From assembly GCF_002993365.1 (NCBI RefSeq), contig NZ_PVNP01000049.1, forward strand, positions 1 through 64,000: DNA of 64,000 bases, written 5' to 3'. Shown one piece after another: positions 56,259 through 64,000 of this stretch (positions are counted from its first letter, which is position 1; every line of letters begins with the position of its first letter). A program made the position numbers and the translations under genes. The notes beneath the pieces were generated by a model. The model was given only the letters and a program-made list of their open reading frames with translations, did not search any database and was not told where the DNA came from. Origin of the DNA: Marisediminitalea alba (GTDB lineage Bacteria > Pseudomonadota > Gammaproteobacteria > Enterobacterales > Alteromonadaceae).

Positions 56259-57491
56259 ATGAATCAAATCGAAATTTTTCTTGGCGTAGGGATGTTTATC
56301 GTCATCGTACTGGCGCTGGTATTCATCATCATGTTTGCCAAGTCGAAGCTGGTACCATCAGGCGACGTCACTATCAGAATCAATGATGATCCTGAGAAAG
56401 ACATCAAAACCGCACCAGGCGGTAAACTGCTGGGTGCCCTGGCCGATGCAGGTATCTTTGTATCCTCTGCATGTGGTGGTGGTGGTTCATGCGGCCAGTG
56501 CCGTGTGGATGTAAAAGAAGGTGGTGGTGAAATTCTGCCTACCGAACTTGATCACATCACTAAGCGTGAAGCCCGTGAAGGCTGCCGTCTGTCTTGCCAG
56601 GTATCTGTTAAGCAGGACATGAAAATCGAGCTGGAAGAAGAAATCTTTGGTATTAAGAAGTGGGATTGTGAAGTTATCTCTAACGATAACAAAGCAACCT
56701 TCATCAAAGAGCTTAAGCTTAAAATTCCTAACGGCGAAAGCGTACCTTTCCGTGCCGGTGGTTATATTCAGATCGAAGCTCCACCGCATCACGTTAAGTA
56801 CAAAGACTTTGATGTACCAGAAGAGTATCGTGGTGACTGGGAGCGCTTTGGCTTCTTCGATATCGAATCAAAAGTAGATGAAGAAACCATTCGTGCTTAC
56901 TCAATGGCGAACTACCCGGAAGAAGAAGGCATTATCATGCTGAACGTGCGTATCGCTTCTCCGCCGCCAAATAACCTGAGCCTGCCGGCTGGTAAAATGT
57001 CATCTTACATCTGGAGCCTTAAGCCTGGTGATAAAGCGACTATCTCTGGTCCGTTTGGTGAATTCTTCGCTAAAGATACTGATGCTGAAATGGTATTCGT
57101 TGGTGGTGGTGCTGGTATGGCGCCTATGCGTTCTCATATCTTCGACCAGCTACGTCGTATTAAGACTGACCGTAAGATCAGCTTCTGGTATGGTGCCCGT
57201 TCACTGCGTGAGATGTTCTATGTAGAAGATTTCGATATGCTGCAGGAAGAGAACGACAACTTCGAATGGCACGTTGCACTGTCTGATCCTCAGCCAGAAG
57301 ACAACTGGGACGGTTACACAGGTTTCATCCACAATGTATTGCTGGAAAACTACCTGAAAGACCACCCTGCACCAGAAGATTGTGAGTTCTACATGTGTGG
57401 ACCACCTATGATGAACGCCGCGGTTATCAACATGTTGAAAGACCTGGGCGTAGAAGACGAAAACATCCTGCTGGATGACTTCGGTGGCTAA
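56259..57491 (+). CDS. nqrF: Na+-NQR subunit F (NADH oxidoreductase)
   Basis: 410 residues. TM helix about 7-27, then a plant-type 2Fe-2S domain with C72, C78, C81 and C113, an FAD domain ([14 protein letters not shown]) and an NADH domain ([39 protein letters not shown], final FGG). Electrons enter Na+-NQR here from NADH. Last of the six nqr genes; terminator behind, then apbE and nqrM. Confidence 0.98.
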   Translation: MNQIEIFLGVGMFIVIVLALVFIIMFAKSKLVPSGDVTIRINDDPEKDIKTAPGGKLLGALADAGIFVSSACGGGGSCGQCRVDVKEGGGEILPTELDHITKREAREGCRLSCQVSVKQDMKIELEEEIFGIKKWDCEVISNDNKATFIKELKLKIPNGESVPFRAGGYIQIEAPPHHVKYKDFDVPEEYRGDWERFGFFDIESKVDEETIRAYSMANYPEEEGIIMLNVRIASPPPNNLSLPAGKMSSYIWSLKPGDKATISGPFGEFFAKDTDAEMVFVGGGAGMAPMRSHIFDQLRRIKTDRKISFWYGARSLREMFYVEDFDMLQEENDNFEWHVALSDPQPEDNWDGYTGFIHNVLLENYLKDHPAPEDCEFYMCGPPMMNAAVINMLKDLGVEDENILLDDFGG

Positions 57492-57510
57492 GCCATTAGC
57501 GTAAAATAAT

Positions 57511-57535
57511 AAAAGGGGCTGTTAGCCCCTTTTTT
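57511..57535 (+). terminator. Terminator of the nqr operon
   Basis: AAAAGGGGCT (57511-57520), loop GTT, AGCCCCTTTT (57524-57533), more T follow. ApbE and NqrM genes lie beyond it, so they may depend on read-through or their own promoter. Confidence 0.9.
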
Positions 57536-57587
57536 ATTATGCCTGTATAATTAAGCCGATTTACAGTAGTGTCCAAAGGGGACGAAA

Positions 57588-58601
57588 GTGACACAAATGA
57601 AATTTTTGCTGGTTATGGTGGTCTTATTAGTGACTGCCTGCTCCAGGCAGCCAGCGGTAAAAGTTGAGCATGTTTTAGGTCAGACAATGGGAACGACCTA
57701 TAATGTGAAGTTTCCGGAAGTGGCGGGTGTGGACGAAGCCGCCATTAAAAGCGCTATTGATAAGCGACTGGTGCAGGTTAACAAGTTAATGTCGACCTAC
57801 GATCCAACCTCGGAGCTATCCCGTTTTAACCAATACCGTTTTGCTGAGCCGTTTGCGGTATCAGGTGAAACCTTACTGGTGGTAAACGAAGCGCTAAGGT
57901 TAGGAGAGCTGAGCAACGGCGTACTCGACGTTACCGTAGGACCGCTGGTCAATCTTTGGGGATTTGGCCCAACCATGCGCCCTGAAACCATCCCCAGCGA
58001 AGCGGATGTTGCAGCAGTCAGAGAGTATGTTGGCCTGGATAAACTGCAGGTACAAGGCAATGCACTGGTGAAAAGCCATCCGCAGCTGTACGTCGATTTA
58101 TCGACCATAGCCAAAGGTTATGGCGTGGATGTAGTCGCCGATCTGCTGGAAGAAAACGGCATTCATAACTACCTGGTTGAGATTGGTGGTGAAATGCGCG
58201 TTAAAGGCGAAAAGGGCGACGGCTCACCCTGGCTGATAGCTATTGAAAAGCCGGTGTCGAATCAGCGAGCCGTGCAAAAAGTGGTCTCGATAGGTGAAAA
58301 CGCCATTGCCACATCGGGCGATTATCGCAATTACTATGAGCAGGATGGCACGCGCTATTCACATCTTATTGATCCGCGCACCGGTAAGCCTATTCAGCAC
58401 AATACAGTTGCGGTAACGGTAGTTCATAAGTCGTCAATGACGGCAGACGGCCTGGCCACTGCATTTAATGTTATGGGATGGGAAGATGCCATCGAAGTGG
58501 CCGAAGCCAATAACATTGCGGTATTTATTATCCGTCGTAAAGACAAGGATTTTGAAGAATATACCAGTCCGGCTTTTGAAGAGCTGGTAACGGTTTATTA
58601 A
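57588..58601 (+). CDS. apbE: FAD:protein FMN transferase (ApbE)
   Basis: 337 residues, lipoprotein: lipobox LVTAC in VMVVLLVTACSRQ, exported to the periplasm. It attaches FMN to Thr in NqrB and NqrC using FAD. Blocks: QTMGTTYNVKF, GVLDVTVGPLVNLWGFGP, DLSTIAKGYGVDVV, VEIGGEMRVKG, ATSGDYRNYYEQDGTRYSHL and DPRTGKPI. GTG 57588 has AGGGGA at a fitting 5 to 8 bases; the ATG at 57597 would be too far. It is between nqrF and nqrM, the normal context. Confidence 0.95.
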   Translation: MTQMKFLLVMVVLLVTACSRQPAVKVEHVLGQTMGTTYNVKFPEVAGVDEAAIKSAIDKRLVQVNKLMSTYDPTSELSRFNQYRFAEPFAVSGETLLVVNEALRLGELSNGVLDVTVGPLVNLWGFGPTMRPETIPSEADVAAVREYVGLDKLQVQGNALVKSHPQLYVDLSTIAKGYGVDVVADLLEENGIHNYLVEIGGEMRVKGEKGDGSPWLIAIEKPVSNQRAVQKVVSIGENAIATSGDYRNYYEQDGTRYSHLIDPRTGKPIQHNTVAVTVVHKSSMTADGLATAFNVMGWEDAIEVAEANNIAVFIIRRKDKDFEEYTSPAFEELVTVY

Positions 58602-58629
58602 TGCGCTAAGCGCTGAGGTTGGTTAAACA

Positions 58630-58863
58630 ATGAGTACTTTTATATTAGCTTTTGCTTTCTTTTTAGTGATGGTAAGCGCCATGGCAATTGGCTACATCAT
58701 GCAAAAGAAAAGTATCTCGGGTAGCTGTGGCGGTTTAGGTGCCCTGGGCATCGATAAAGCCTGTGATTGTCCGGAACCCTGCGACCGTAAAAAGGCTCGC
58801 ATGGAGAAAGAACAGGCCCGCCAGGAAAAGCTAAAAGAGTGGGATAAAGACCGTATTATCTAA
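58630..58863 (+). CDS. nqrM: NqrM, Na+-NQR maturation protein (DUF539)
   Basis: 77 residues with a single N-terminal TM helix (ILAFAFFLVMVSAMAIGYIM) and a cysteine motif SGSCGGLGALGIDKACDCPEPC (four Cys within about 20 residues). NqrM is needed to deliver iron for the Fe centre of NqrD/NqrE. The charged, helical C-terminus is characteristic. Genes for both maturation factors sit after nqrF. Confidence 0.94.
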   Translation: MSTFILAFAFFLVMVSAMAIGYIMQKKSISGSCGGLGALGIDKACDCPEPCDRKKARMEKEQARQEKLKEWDKDRII

Positions 58864-58875
58864 TAGTAAGATATT

Positions 58876-58915
58876 AAAAAGCCCCGCCAGTGAATACTGA
58901 GCGGGGCTTTTTTGT
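58876..58915 (+). terminator. Terminator after nqrM, possibly shared with the DUF3360 gene
   Basis: AAAAAGCCCCGC (58876-58887), loop of 13 bases, GCGGGGC (58901-58907) plus T tract to 58913. The A/T tracts on both sides make it usable from either direction. Confidence 0.9.
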
Positions 58916-58941
58916 GTTTGGTTAGCTAATCGCTACCCTGA

Positions 58942-60450
58942 TTAAAAACCGGGTAATATGGCTGGCAGACCTGGCAACAACCCTACCAAGGCCATCACGG
59001 TAGTCAGCACGCCAAACATGATGCCGGGCACAATCCAACGGCTCATGCTGGAGAGTTCTGCACTACGCTCTTTACAGCCGATGAGGCCAAGGTTATCCAG
59101 CAGCATAGTGAGTGACCAGCCAAAGGCCGGGTTAACCAGCGCTGATGAAAACACCACAATCGCCGCTGATTGAGTGGTTTTACCCTCGCGGGTCATTTCC
59201 ATACCAGCTTCTAGCAGTGGAATGAATACCCCCACAATCAAAGCCACGCACAGTACAGGCTCCCAGATAGCCAAATCCATGGGGTAACCCCAGATACCGG
59301 CAATTACGCAGAATAGAGCGGTTAACAACGCGCCTGCGGGAATAGGGCGTTTGGCAATGGCGGCTGGCACAATATAAGTGCCCCACGAGGAAGTAAAGTT
59401 TGCCCCGCCCATCACGGAGCCAACCATTTGCCGCGCCGATGCGCTGACCATGGTGTCGTCGATATTCATTTGTACCTTTTCGGTTTTTGACGGATAGCTG
59501 ATTTTCTGGAACACCTGATGGCCAAGAAAATCCGGTGACCACATAGCTACTGCCAGCACGGCAAAGGGTAATACCACTACAAAGCTTTCAAAGGTAGGTA
59601 AGCCGAGCATCCAACCGGTATTCTCACCCCACCAGTAGGAAGGGCTCATATTAGGAAAACCTGGTGCGGTGTTAAACTCAAACGGCGCGCCCAATAAAAA
59701 CGCCATACCGCCACCCAGCAAACAACTCAGCGGCACTGCTAACCAGCGCTTTTTCCAGTGCTCCAGCAAGGCATAGAGCACAATAGTACAGGCAATAACA
59801 ATAAAGGCGATATGCGCCATATCGATGCCTTCTGCCCAGGCGAACAGCTTCTTTACCTGGGAGGTAGTGCCAATAAAGCCGAGGTACAGTAACAGGCCGC
59901 CGCACACCCCTTTACTGGTGAGTCGGGCAAGCAGACTGCCGCCTTTACTGACCGCAAGCAAGAAGCCAAACACGCCAATCAGCAAACCAAACGCCATAGG
60001 GTGGCCGCCTGCTGCTACCACAATAGGAATAAGCGGAATTAACGGCCCGTGGGTACCGGCCAGATTAGCCGTTGGCAGGATAAACCCGGAAAACAATACA
60101 ATGAAGAAAGCGACCAGGATTAGCTCGTAGCGAACATTCTCCAGCACGAAGCCGTCTCCCAGTCCTAAAGGGCCGGCAAAGGTCGCCGCAATCGCGCCCA
60201 CCATAACAACCTTACCGATAGTGCCGGCCATTGCCGGAATGGTGTCTTCCCACTCAAAACGGTAGTCACGGAAGGGGAGGTTAGGTCGCCAGCGCCGTGG
60301 TGACATGATCTGCAGTTCATGCTCAAGGTACTCATCCCTGCTGTTAAAGGCGGAGCTGGGTTTATGTTTTTTGCTGTAATCTGAAGACTGCGGCGATGAG
60401 GCTGGCCCGGACAAATCAGCCTTGCCGTCCACGGTTGTACTGTTACTCAT
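58942..60450 (-). CDS. DUF3360-family permease-like membrane protein
   Basis: About 502 residues, about 11-13 TM helices, distantly related to the SulP/NCS2 transporter superfamily. N-terminal charged region to about residue 60, then RRWRPNLPFRDYRFEWEDTI, IVLFSGFILPTANLAGTHGP, GLPTFESFVVVLPFAV and SSWGTYIVPAAIAKRPIPAG. ATG 60450 (with GGAG on the complement) is chosen against a TTG 15 bases upstream. Substrate is unknown; related transporters carry xanthine, sulfate or dicarboxylates. It stands alone opposite dinB. Confidence 0.85.
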   Translation of the reverse strand: MSNSTTVDGKADLSGPASSPQSSDYSKKHKPSSAFNSRDEYLEHELQIMSPRRWRPNLPFRDYRFEWEDTIPAMAGTIGKVVMVGAIAATFAGPLGLGDGFVLENVRYELILVAFFIVLFSGFILPTANLAGTHGPLIPLIPIVVAAGGHPMAFGLLIGVFGFLLAVSKGGSLLARLTSKGVCGGLLLYLGFIGTTSQVKKLFAWAEGIDMAHIAFIVIACTIVLYALLEHWKKRWLAVPLSCLLGGGMAFLLGAPFEFNTAPGFPNMSPSYWWGENTGWMLGLPTFESFVVVLPFAVLAVAMWSPDFLGHQVFQKISYPSKTEKVQMNIDDTMVSASARQMVGSVMGGANFTSSWGTYIVPAAIAKRPIPAGALLTALFCVIAGIWGYPMDLAIWEPVLCVALIVGVFIPLLEAGMEMTREGKTTQSAAIVVFSSALVNPAFGWSLTMLLDNLGLIGCKERSAELSSMSRWIVPGIMFGVLTTVMALVGLLPGLPAILPGF

Positions 60451-60845
60451 TTGTACTGACTCCAAATAAGGTAATGAGAATCGGATGAATCACCATCCTA
60501 GAGAAAATAAAAAGGCTTATTTGTTAATTGATTGTTTATTTGTTATCTCTCTGTTTACAATTGTGTTGTCAGTTTTTACGCGAATAATCAGAATGTTAAC
60601 GTGAGCTTGTCCGCAGGTATTGGTCTGTAGCTAGTCTAAAGTACTAAACAAATTCGTCAGGCAGTGAATTGGCGGTAACAAATTGTTAACACATCCATAT
60701 GCGCTATTAGTCGTAGATGCCAAACGCAGACAGGCCAATAGCGGCAAGTGAAACTGGATGGCTGGTTAAATATACAGTATCATCTCACTACCATGAAGAC
60801 CCAAAGTAAACGGTTGCCCAAACAGGCTGAAATAAAGAAGCAGGC
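60451..60845. other. Intergenic region between DUF3360 gene and dinB
   Basis: 395 bases without a gene. The 60762-60777 LexA site lies near the dinB end; promoters of both divergent genes must be here. AT-rich stretches (AATTGATTGTTTATTTG) lie near 60520. No other structure was seen. Confidence 0.5.
60762..60777 (+). promoter_or_regulatory. LexA (SOS) box upstream of dinB
   Basis: CTGGTTAAATATACAG fits the CTG-N10-CAG SOS box (consensus CTGTATATATATACAG) at 11 or more positions and lies 68 bases before dinB. dinB is a classical LexA-regulated gene, which raises confidence. Confidence 0.85.
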
Positions 60846-61925
60846 ATGCGCAAGATAATACATGTGGATATGGATTGCTTTTACGCAGCAGTAGAAATGC
60901 GGGACAACCCGTCGCTGCGTAATATTCCTATTGCCATTGGTGGCAGCAGCGAGCGCCGTGGGGTGATAGCTACCTGCAATTACCCGGCACGTAAATTTGG
61001 TGTGCGCTCTGCCATGGCGTCGGCCTATGCCCTAAAACTGTGCCCTAATTTAAAACTGGTTAAAGGGCGCATGGCCGTTTATCAGGAAGAGTCACAAAAG
61101 ATTCGAGCCATATTTGCTGACTACACCGACCTGATTGAACCTTTGTCTTTGGATGAAGCCTATCTGGATGTTACCGGCTCGTCGTTGTTTAAGGGGAGTG
61201 CAACCCGCATTGCCGAGGAAATCCGCCAGCGTATCGCCAGCGAACTCAACCTAACGGCATCAGCCGGTGTAGCACCCTGTAAGTTTGTTGCTAAGGTTGC
61301 CAGCGACGAAAACAAACCCAATGGCCTGTGTGTGGTAACGCCAGACCAATTGGATGAATTTGTTAAAGCTATGTCGCTTAAAAAAATCCCCGGGGTGGGC
61401 CAGGTAACTGTGCAAAAGCTCAATCAGCTGGGTTTGCATACCTGCGCAGATGTAAGAGCCTACCCAATGACAGAGTTGCAAAAGCGCTTTGGTAAGTTTG
61501 GCCAGGTTATCTGGGACAGAGCTCATGGCGTAGATGAGCGACCCGTGCAGACCAACCGAATACGCAAGTCGGTAGGCGTCGAGCGTACGTTAAGCGAAGA
61601 TATTCAGACGGTAGAGGCGTGTGATGAAATTATCGATAAGTTGTATACTACACTGCAGGAAAGACTCACCGCCCATCAGCAAAAGCACAATGGTGGCCGG
61701 CCTCCTAATATTCGGACACTGGGCGTAAAACTCAAGTTTAGTGATTTTCAGCTGACTTCAGCAGAACACCGCTATCCCAGTGTTCACCGCAGTGCTTTTA
61801 AACCCTTGTTGCAGGAAGCGTATCAGCGCAGCAATGGGCGGGGCATAAGGCTGGTGGGGTTACAGGTAGGCCTGGCAGAGAAAGACGAAAACAAACAGTT
61901 GGATTTACCGTTTGAGGAGTCTTAA
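60846..61925 (+). CDS. dinB: DNA polymerase IV
   Basis: 359 residues (E. coli 351). Y-family polymerase: HVDMDCFYAAVEMRDNPSLR with catalytic Asp, ERRGVIATCNYPARKFGVRS, LSLDEAYLDVTGS with the DE pair, SAGVAPCKFVAKVASDENKP and KIPGVGQVTVQKL (helix-hairpin-helix). QLDLPF at the C-terminus is the clamp-binding motif. It makes translesion bypass possible, at reduced fidelity. SOS control follows from the LexA box at 60762. Confidence 0.96.
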   Translation: MRKIIHVDMDCFYAAVEMRDNPSLRNIPIAIGGSSERRGVIATCNYPARKFGVRSAMASAYALKLCPNLKLVKGRMAVYQEESQKIRAIFADYTDLIEPLSLDEAYLDVTGSSLFKGSATRIAEEIRQRIASELNLTASAGVAPCKFVAKVASDENKPNGLCVVTPDQLDEFVKAMSLKKIPGVGQVTVQKLNQLGLHTCADVRAYPMTELQKRFGKFGQVIWDRAHGVDERPVQTNRIRKSVGVERTLSEDIQTVEACDEIIDKLYTTLQERLTAHQQKHNGGRPPNIRTLGVKLKFSDFQLTSAEHRYPSVHRSAFKPLLQEAYQRSNGRGIRLVGLQVGLAEKDENKQLDLPFEES

Positions 61926-62023
61926 ATCTGCCGGCGATTAACTGCGCCGATGAGTTAGCAGAGCAATGGATCCTGAACTAGACTTACAAACTGACTGTGC
62001 GCATCACCTAAAGGAAGTATTTA

Positions 62024-62254
62024 ATGATAAGCCCGGGAATTTACCAACATTACAAAGGCAACAATTACGAAGTGATTGGTGTGGCAACACACTCAGAAGA
62101 TGAAACCCACCTGGTGGTTTATCGCCCTCTTTATGGTGAAAGAGGCTTGTGGGTAAGACCGCTTTCCATGTTCACTGAGGAAGTAAAAGTAAACGGCCGC
62201 AGCGTAGAGCGCTTTCGTTTCCTGGGCGAAAAGGCTGTCGAAGCCACTTCATAA
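62024..62254 (+). CDS. DUF1653 domain protein
   Basis: 76 residues, PF07866. YQHYKGNNYEVIGVATHSED, LVVYRPLYGERGLWVRP and the end RFRFLGEKA are the family pattern. AAGGAAG precedes the ATG. Small cytoplasmic protein of unknown function, here between dinB and the metallo-beta-lactamase fold gene. Confidence 0.9.
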   Translation: MISPGIYQHYKGNNYEVIGVATHSEDETHLVVYRPLYGERGLWVRPLSMFTEEVKVNGRSVERFRFLGEKAVEATS

Positions 62255-62361
62255 TTGGCAATCCGGCCCCTTGAGTGAACCTATTTGTCTGTAACAGCTT
62301 ATAAATGGCAGAATGGAATTTCAGCCAACCACTATACGCTAACGACAGGTAACCAAATAAA

Positions 62362-63216
62362 ATGAAAACACTTATTTCCAGCACGCTTGGGGCGGCGCTA
62401 CTATTTTGTGCATCACAGAGTGCAGCTCAGGATCGTTTCGCCGATGTTTCGATTAGTGTCACGCCACTAAACGGTAGTGCTTACATGCTGCAGGGCGCTG
62501 GCGGTAATATCGGCGTATCTGCCGGTGACGATGGCGTACTAATCATCGACGATCAGTTTGCCCCCCTGGCACCCAAAATCAGTGCTGCATTGGGAGATAT
62601 TGCAACTGACACACCAAGCTATGTGATCAACACCCATTATCATGGCGACCATACCGGCAGTAATGCTTTTTTCCATGATAATAAAGGGGCCACCATCTTT
62701 GCCCACGAAAACGTGCGTATCCGCCTGGCCAATGATGACTCCATCGACAAAGCTGCCTTACCGGTAGTGACATTTGAAGACGGCATTAAAATCCACTTCA
62801 ACGATGAGATCCTCACCGTGTTTCACTTAGCTAATGGCCACACCGATGGCGACAGTGTGGTGTGGTTTGAAGAGGCCAACGTGTTACATACTGGCGATTT
62901 GTTCTTTAACGAACGCTTCCCCTATATCGACTTAGGTGCTGGCGGTACCGTAGAGGGGTATATTAAGGCGGTTGAAACCCTGCTAGGAAAAATCGATGGC
63001 AAAACTAAAATCATCCCTGGCCATGGCCCGCTGGCAAACAAAGCGGATTACGAAAATTTTCTGGCGATGATCAAAGCCACCAAAACCTGGGTGAAAGAAC
63101 AAAAATCAGCCGGACTTTCAGTGGTACAAGCGGTAGAGAAGGGCTTACCAGAACAATATGCTAAGTGGGACTGGAGCTTTATTACCGAAGAGAAGTGGAT
63201 TAAAACACTGTATTAA
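62362..63216 (+). CDS. Periplasmic metallo-beta-lactamase-fold hydrolase
   Basis: 284 residues with a signal peptide (MKTLISSTLGAALLFCASQS, cleavage after AAQ). The motif NTHYHGDHTGSNAFF is the HxHxDH zinc site; later ligands are His in LANGHTDGDS, Asp in LHTGDLFFNERFP and His in IIPGHGPLANKA. It looks like the quinoprotein-relay/hydroxyacylglutathione hydrolase-like branch and not like a true beta-lactamase. Substrate unknown. Confidence 0.87.
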   Translation: MKTLISSTLGAALLFCASQSAAQDRFADVSISVTPLNGSAYMLQGAGGNIGVSAGDDGVLIIDDQFAPLAPKISAALGDIATDTPSYVINTHYHGDHTGSNAFFHDNKGATIFAHENVRIRLANDDSIDKAALPVVTFEDGIKIHFNDEILTVFHLANGHTDGDSVVWFEEANVLHTGDLFFNERFPYIDLGAGGTVEGYIKAVETLLGKIDGKTKIIPGHGPLANKADYENFLAMIKATKTWVKEQKSAGLSVVQAVEKGLPEQYAKWDWSFITEEKWIKTLY

Positions 63217-63221
63217 TGAAC

Positions 63222-63270
63222 GGCGTGCAGCCTGCACGCCGTGCCGCCCGGCGAGCCAAATTTGGCTCGC
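63222..63270. terminator. Two palindromes between the MBL gene and ppnP
   Basis: GGCGTGCAG-C-CTGCACGCC (63222-63240) and a perfect 20-base palindrome GCGAGCCAAATTTGGCTCGC (63251-63270), in the 69 bases between convergent genes. No T tract follows either, so they may form a joint mRNA end but termination is uncertain. Confidence 0.5.
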
Positions 63271-63285
63271 TGGATAATAACTGCC

Positions 63286-63570
63286 TTAGCTATAGAAACA
63301 CAGGTAAGCAGTGGTGGTGCTCACTTTAACGTCGAACGACTGGTTAGCCGCTACGTTAAATTCGCTACCGGTTTTAAATGATAAAAATTCTTCGGCGCCA
63401 GGCAGTTTAACAACCAGCTCACCTTCAACAACTTTCATCAATTCATCTTTACTGGTAGAGAATACATATTCACCAGGCAGCATTACCCCTGAAGTACACG
63501 GGCCGTTGGCTGATTCAAAAGCGATAGATTTAACGTTATCGTCGAAATAGCTGTTTACACTTAAAGACAT
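63286..63570 (-). CDS. ppnP: Pyrimidine/purine nucleoside phosphorylase PpnP (DUF1255)
   Basis: 94 residues, equal to E. coli PpnP (YaiE). YFDDNVKSIAFESANGPCTS, GVMLPGEYVFSTSKDELMKV and FNVAANQSFDVKVSTTTAYL match the cupin-fold family. Splits nucleosides with phosphate to base and ribose-1-phosphate. Fits functionally with udk and the nucleoside transporter further left but is not linked to them. Confidence 0.92.
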   Translation of the reverse strand: MSLSVNSYFDDNVKSIAFESANGPCTSGVMLPGEYVFSTSKDELMKVVEGELVVKLPGAEEFLSFKTGSEFNVAANQSFDVKVSTTTAYLCFYS

Positions 63571-63677
63571 ATTGATTCCTGTTAGCTAAAAAACGGCGAT
63601 CACTATACAGTATTTCACCATCGCATTGTGGGATTTCCGGTCAGATCAGTCCGGTACCACTCAGGGAGGTTACGATA

Positions 63678-64000
63678 TTGAGTACAGCGCAAAAAAGAAA
63701 ATACCTCAAATATACCCTGGCAACCGGCTGGCTTTGCCTGTTTATCATGTTGCTGTTAAGCAGCAGCGTGTTTACCGGTTTTATCAATGGTAATTCCGCC
63801 AGTGGTACTGTGATGGATAAGCAGGTTTATATAGAGCAAATCCGGGGAACAGGTTCACTGCGTGAGTCTGAATTACATGAGATTACGGTTCAGTATCAGG
63901 TAGCGGGAGAGACCTACCAGATATACGCCAATGGGCATATTTATGCCGGTATGGGTTTAATCGATGAAGGCGATACCCTGACAGTTGTTTATTCACCTGG
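63678..64000 (+). CDS. DUF3592-like membrane protein, N-terminal part (cut by window edge)
   Basis: Open frame from a TTG at 63678, with GGAGG (63665-63669) 8 bases before it, through the window edge: 107 codons seen. TM helix at about residues 14-34 (LATGWLCLFIMLLLSSSVFT), then extracytoplasmic sequence with VQYQVAGETYQIYANGH and EGDTLTVVYSP, a pattern like the repeat of DUF3592. The end is outside. Assignment is tentative. Confidence 0.6.
   Translation, partial: MSTAQKRKYLKYTLATGWLCLFIMLLLSSSVFTGFINGNSASGTVMDKQVYIEQIRGTGSLRESELHEITVQYQVAGETYQIYANGHIYAGMGLIDEGDTLTVVYSP

Noticed and set aside
1..64000. CRISPR array, prophage, toxin-antitoxin or restriction system
   Set aside because: No regularly spaced repeats, phage structural genes or defence-gene motifs were seen in either strand.

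Overview
The window looks like a chromosomal segment of a marine gammaproteobacterium, most likely Alteromonadaceae (Alteromonas, Aestuariibacter or Salinimonas type). I infer this from gene content: a complete Na+-translocating NADH:quinone reductase operon with apbE and nqrM, fabV, argR divergent from mdh, a DcaP-type porin, an Oar-like TonB receptor, and a Vibrio/Alteromonas-style acetate-switch cluster. Base composition is moderate and fairly uniform. No phage, CRISPR array or large island is visible. The left edge cuts into an IS10-like (IS4 family) insertion sequence.

Layout: 1-400 is an IS4-family element end. 587-3964 holds an orphan receptor-like membrane protein, a Tas-type aldo/keto reductase and a Na+/phosphate symporter. 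4048-21003 is dominated by acetate metabolism: a DcaP porin divergent from acs-crbR, a tandem pair of orphan periplasmic binding proteins, the rimK/deacylase/retropepsin operon, the hybrid kinase crbS, a DUF4212 + SSS acetate-type symporter pair, a cNMP/CBS/DUF294 protein and a DnaQ-like exonuclease. 21067-21705 holds tRNA-Leu(CAG) followed by a duplicated tRNA tail and hairpin repeats. 21706-32357 is a mixed region: yaeQ, an AsmA-like protein, a small lipoprotein, an alpha/beta hydrolase, a frameshifted M16 protease, a lipoprotein amidohydrolase, a decayed chemoreceptor, grxB, a LysE exporter and an orphan ParA.

32535-39515 holds a transglutaminase-like/TPR lipoprotein with an M28 peptidase, a 2OG-Fe(II) oxygenase, the udk-nucleoside transporter pair, and an overlapping pair (two-TM protein plus PhnD-like periplasmic protein) that may be a new sensor. 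40007-51148 holds a TonB receptor, argR, mdh, another orphan binding protein, ppc, fklB and fabV. 51683-58863 is nqrABCDEF-apbE-nqrM. The end holds a DUF3360 permease, SOS-controlled dinB, DUF1653, a metallo-beta-lactamase-fold protein, ppnP and a partial DUF3592-like gene.

How the genes fit together: CrbS (membrane kinase with a symporter domain) and CrbR (LuxR-type regulator) probably control acs and the DUF4212/SSS symporter. A GAC-N4-GTC palindrome occurs twice, exactly 50 bp apart, upstream of acs and once upstream of the symporter genes, and is a candidate CrbR site. ApbE and NqrM, encoded just after nqrF, supply FMN attachment and iron assembly for Na+-NQR. Apparent genetic decay is seen in the M16 protease (one-base frameshift) and in a chemoreceptor (large internal deletion). 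Three systems look least described: the membrane/PhnD-like pair at 37691-39515, the orphan tandem binding proteins next to acs-crbR, and the tRNA-tail duplication at 21141-21326.
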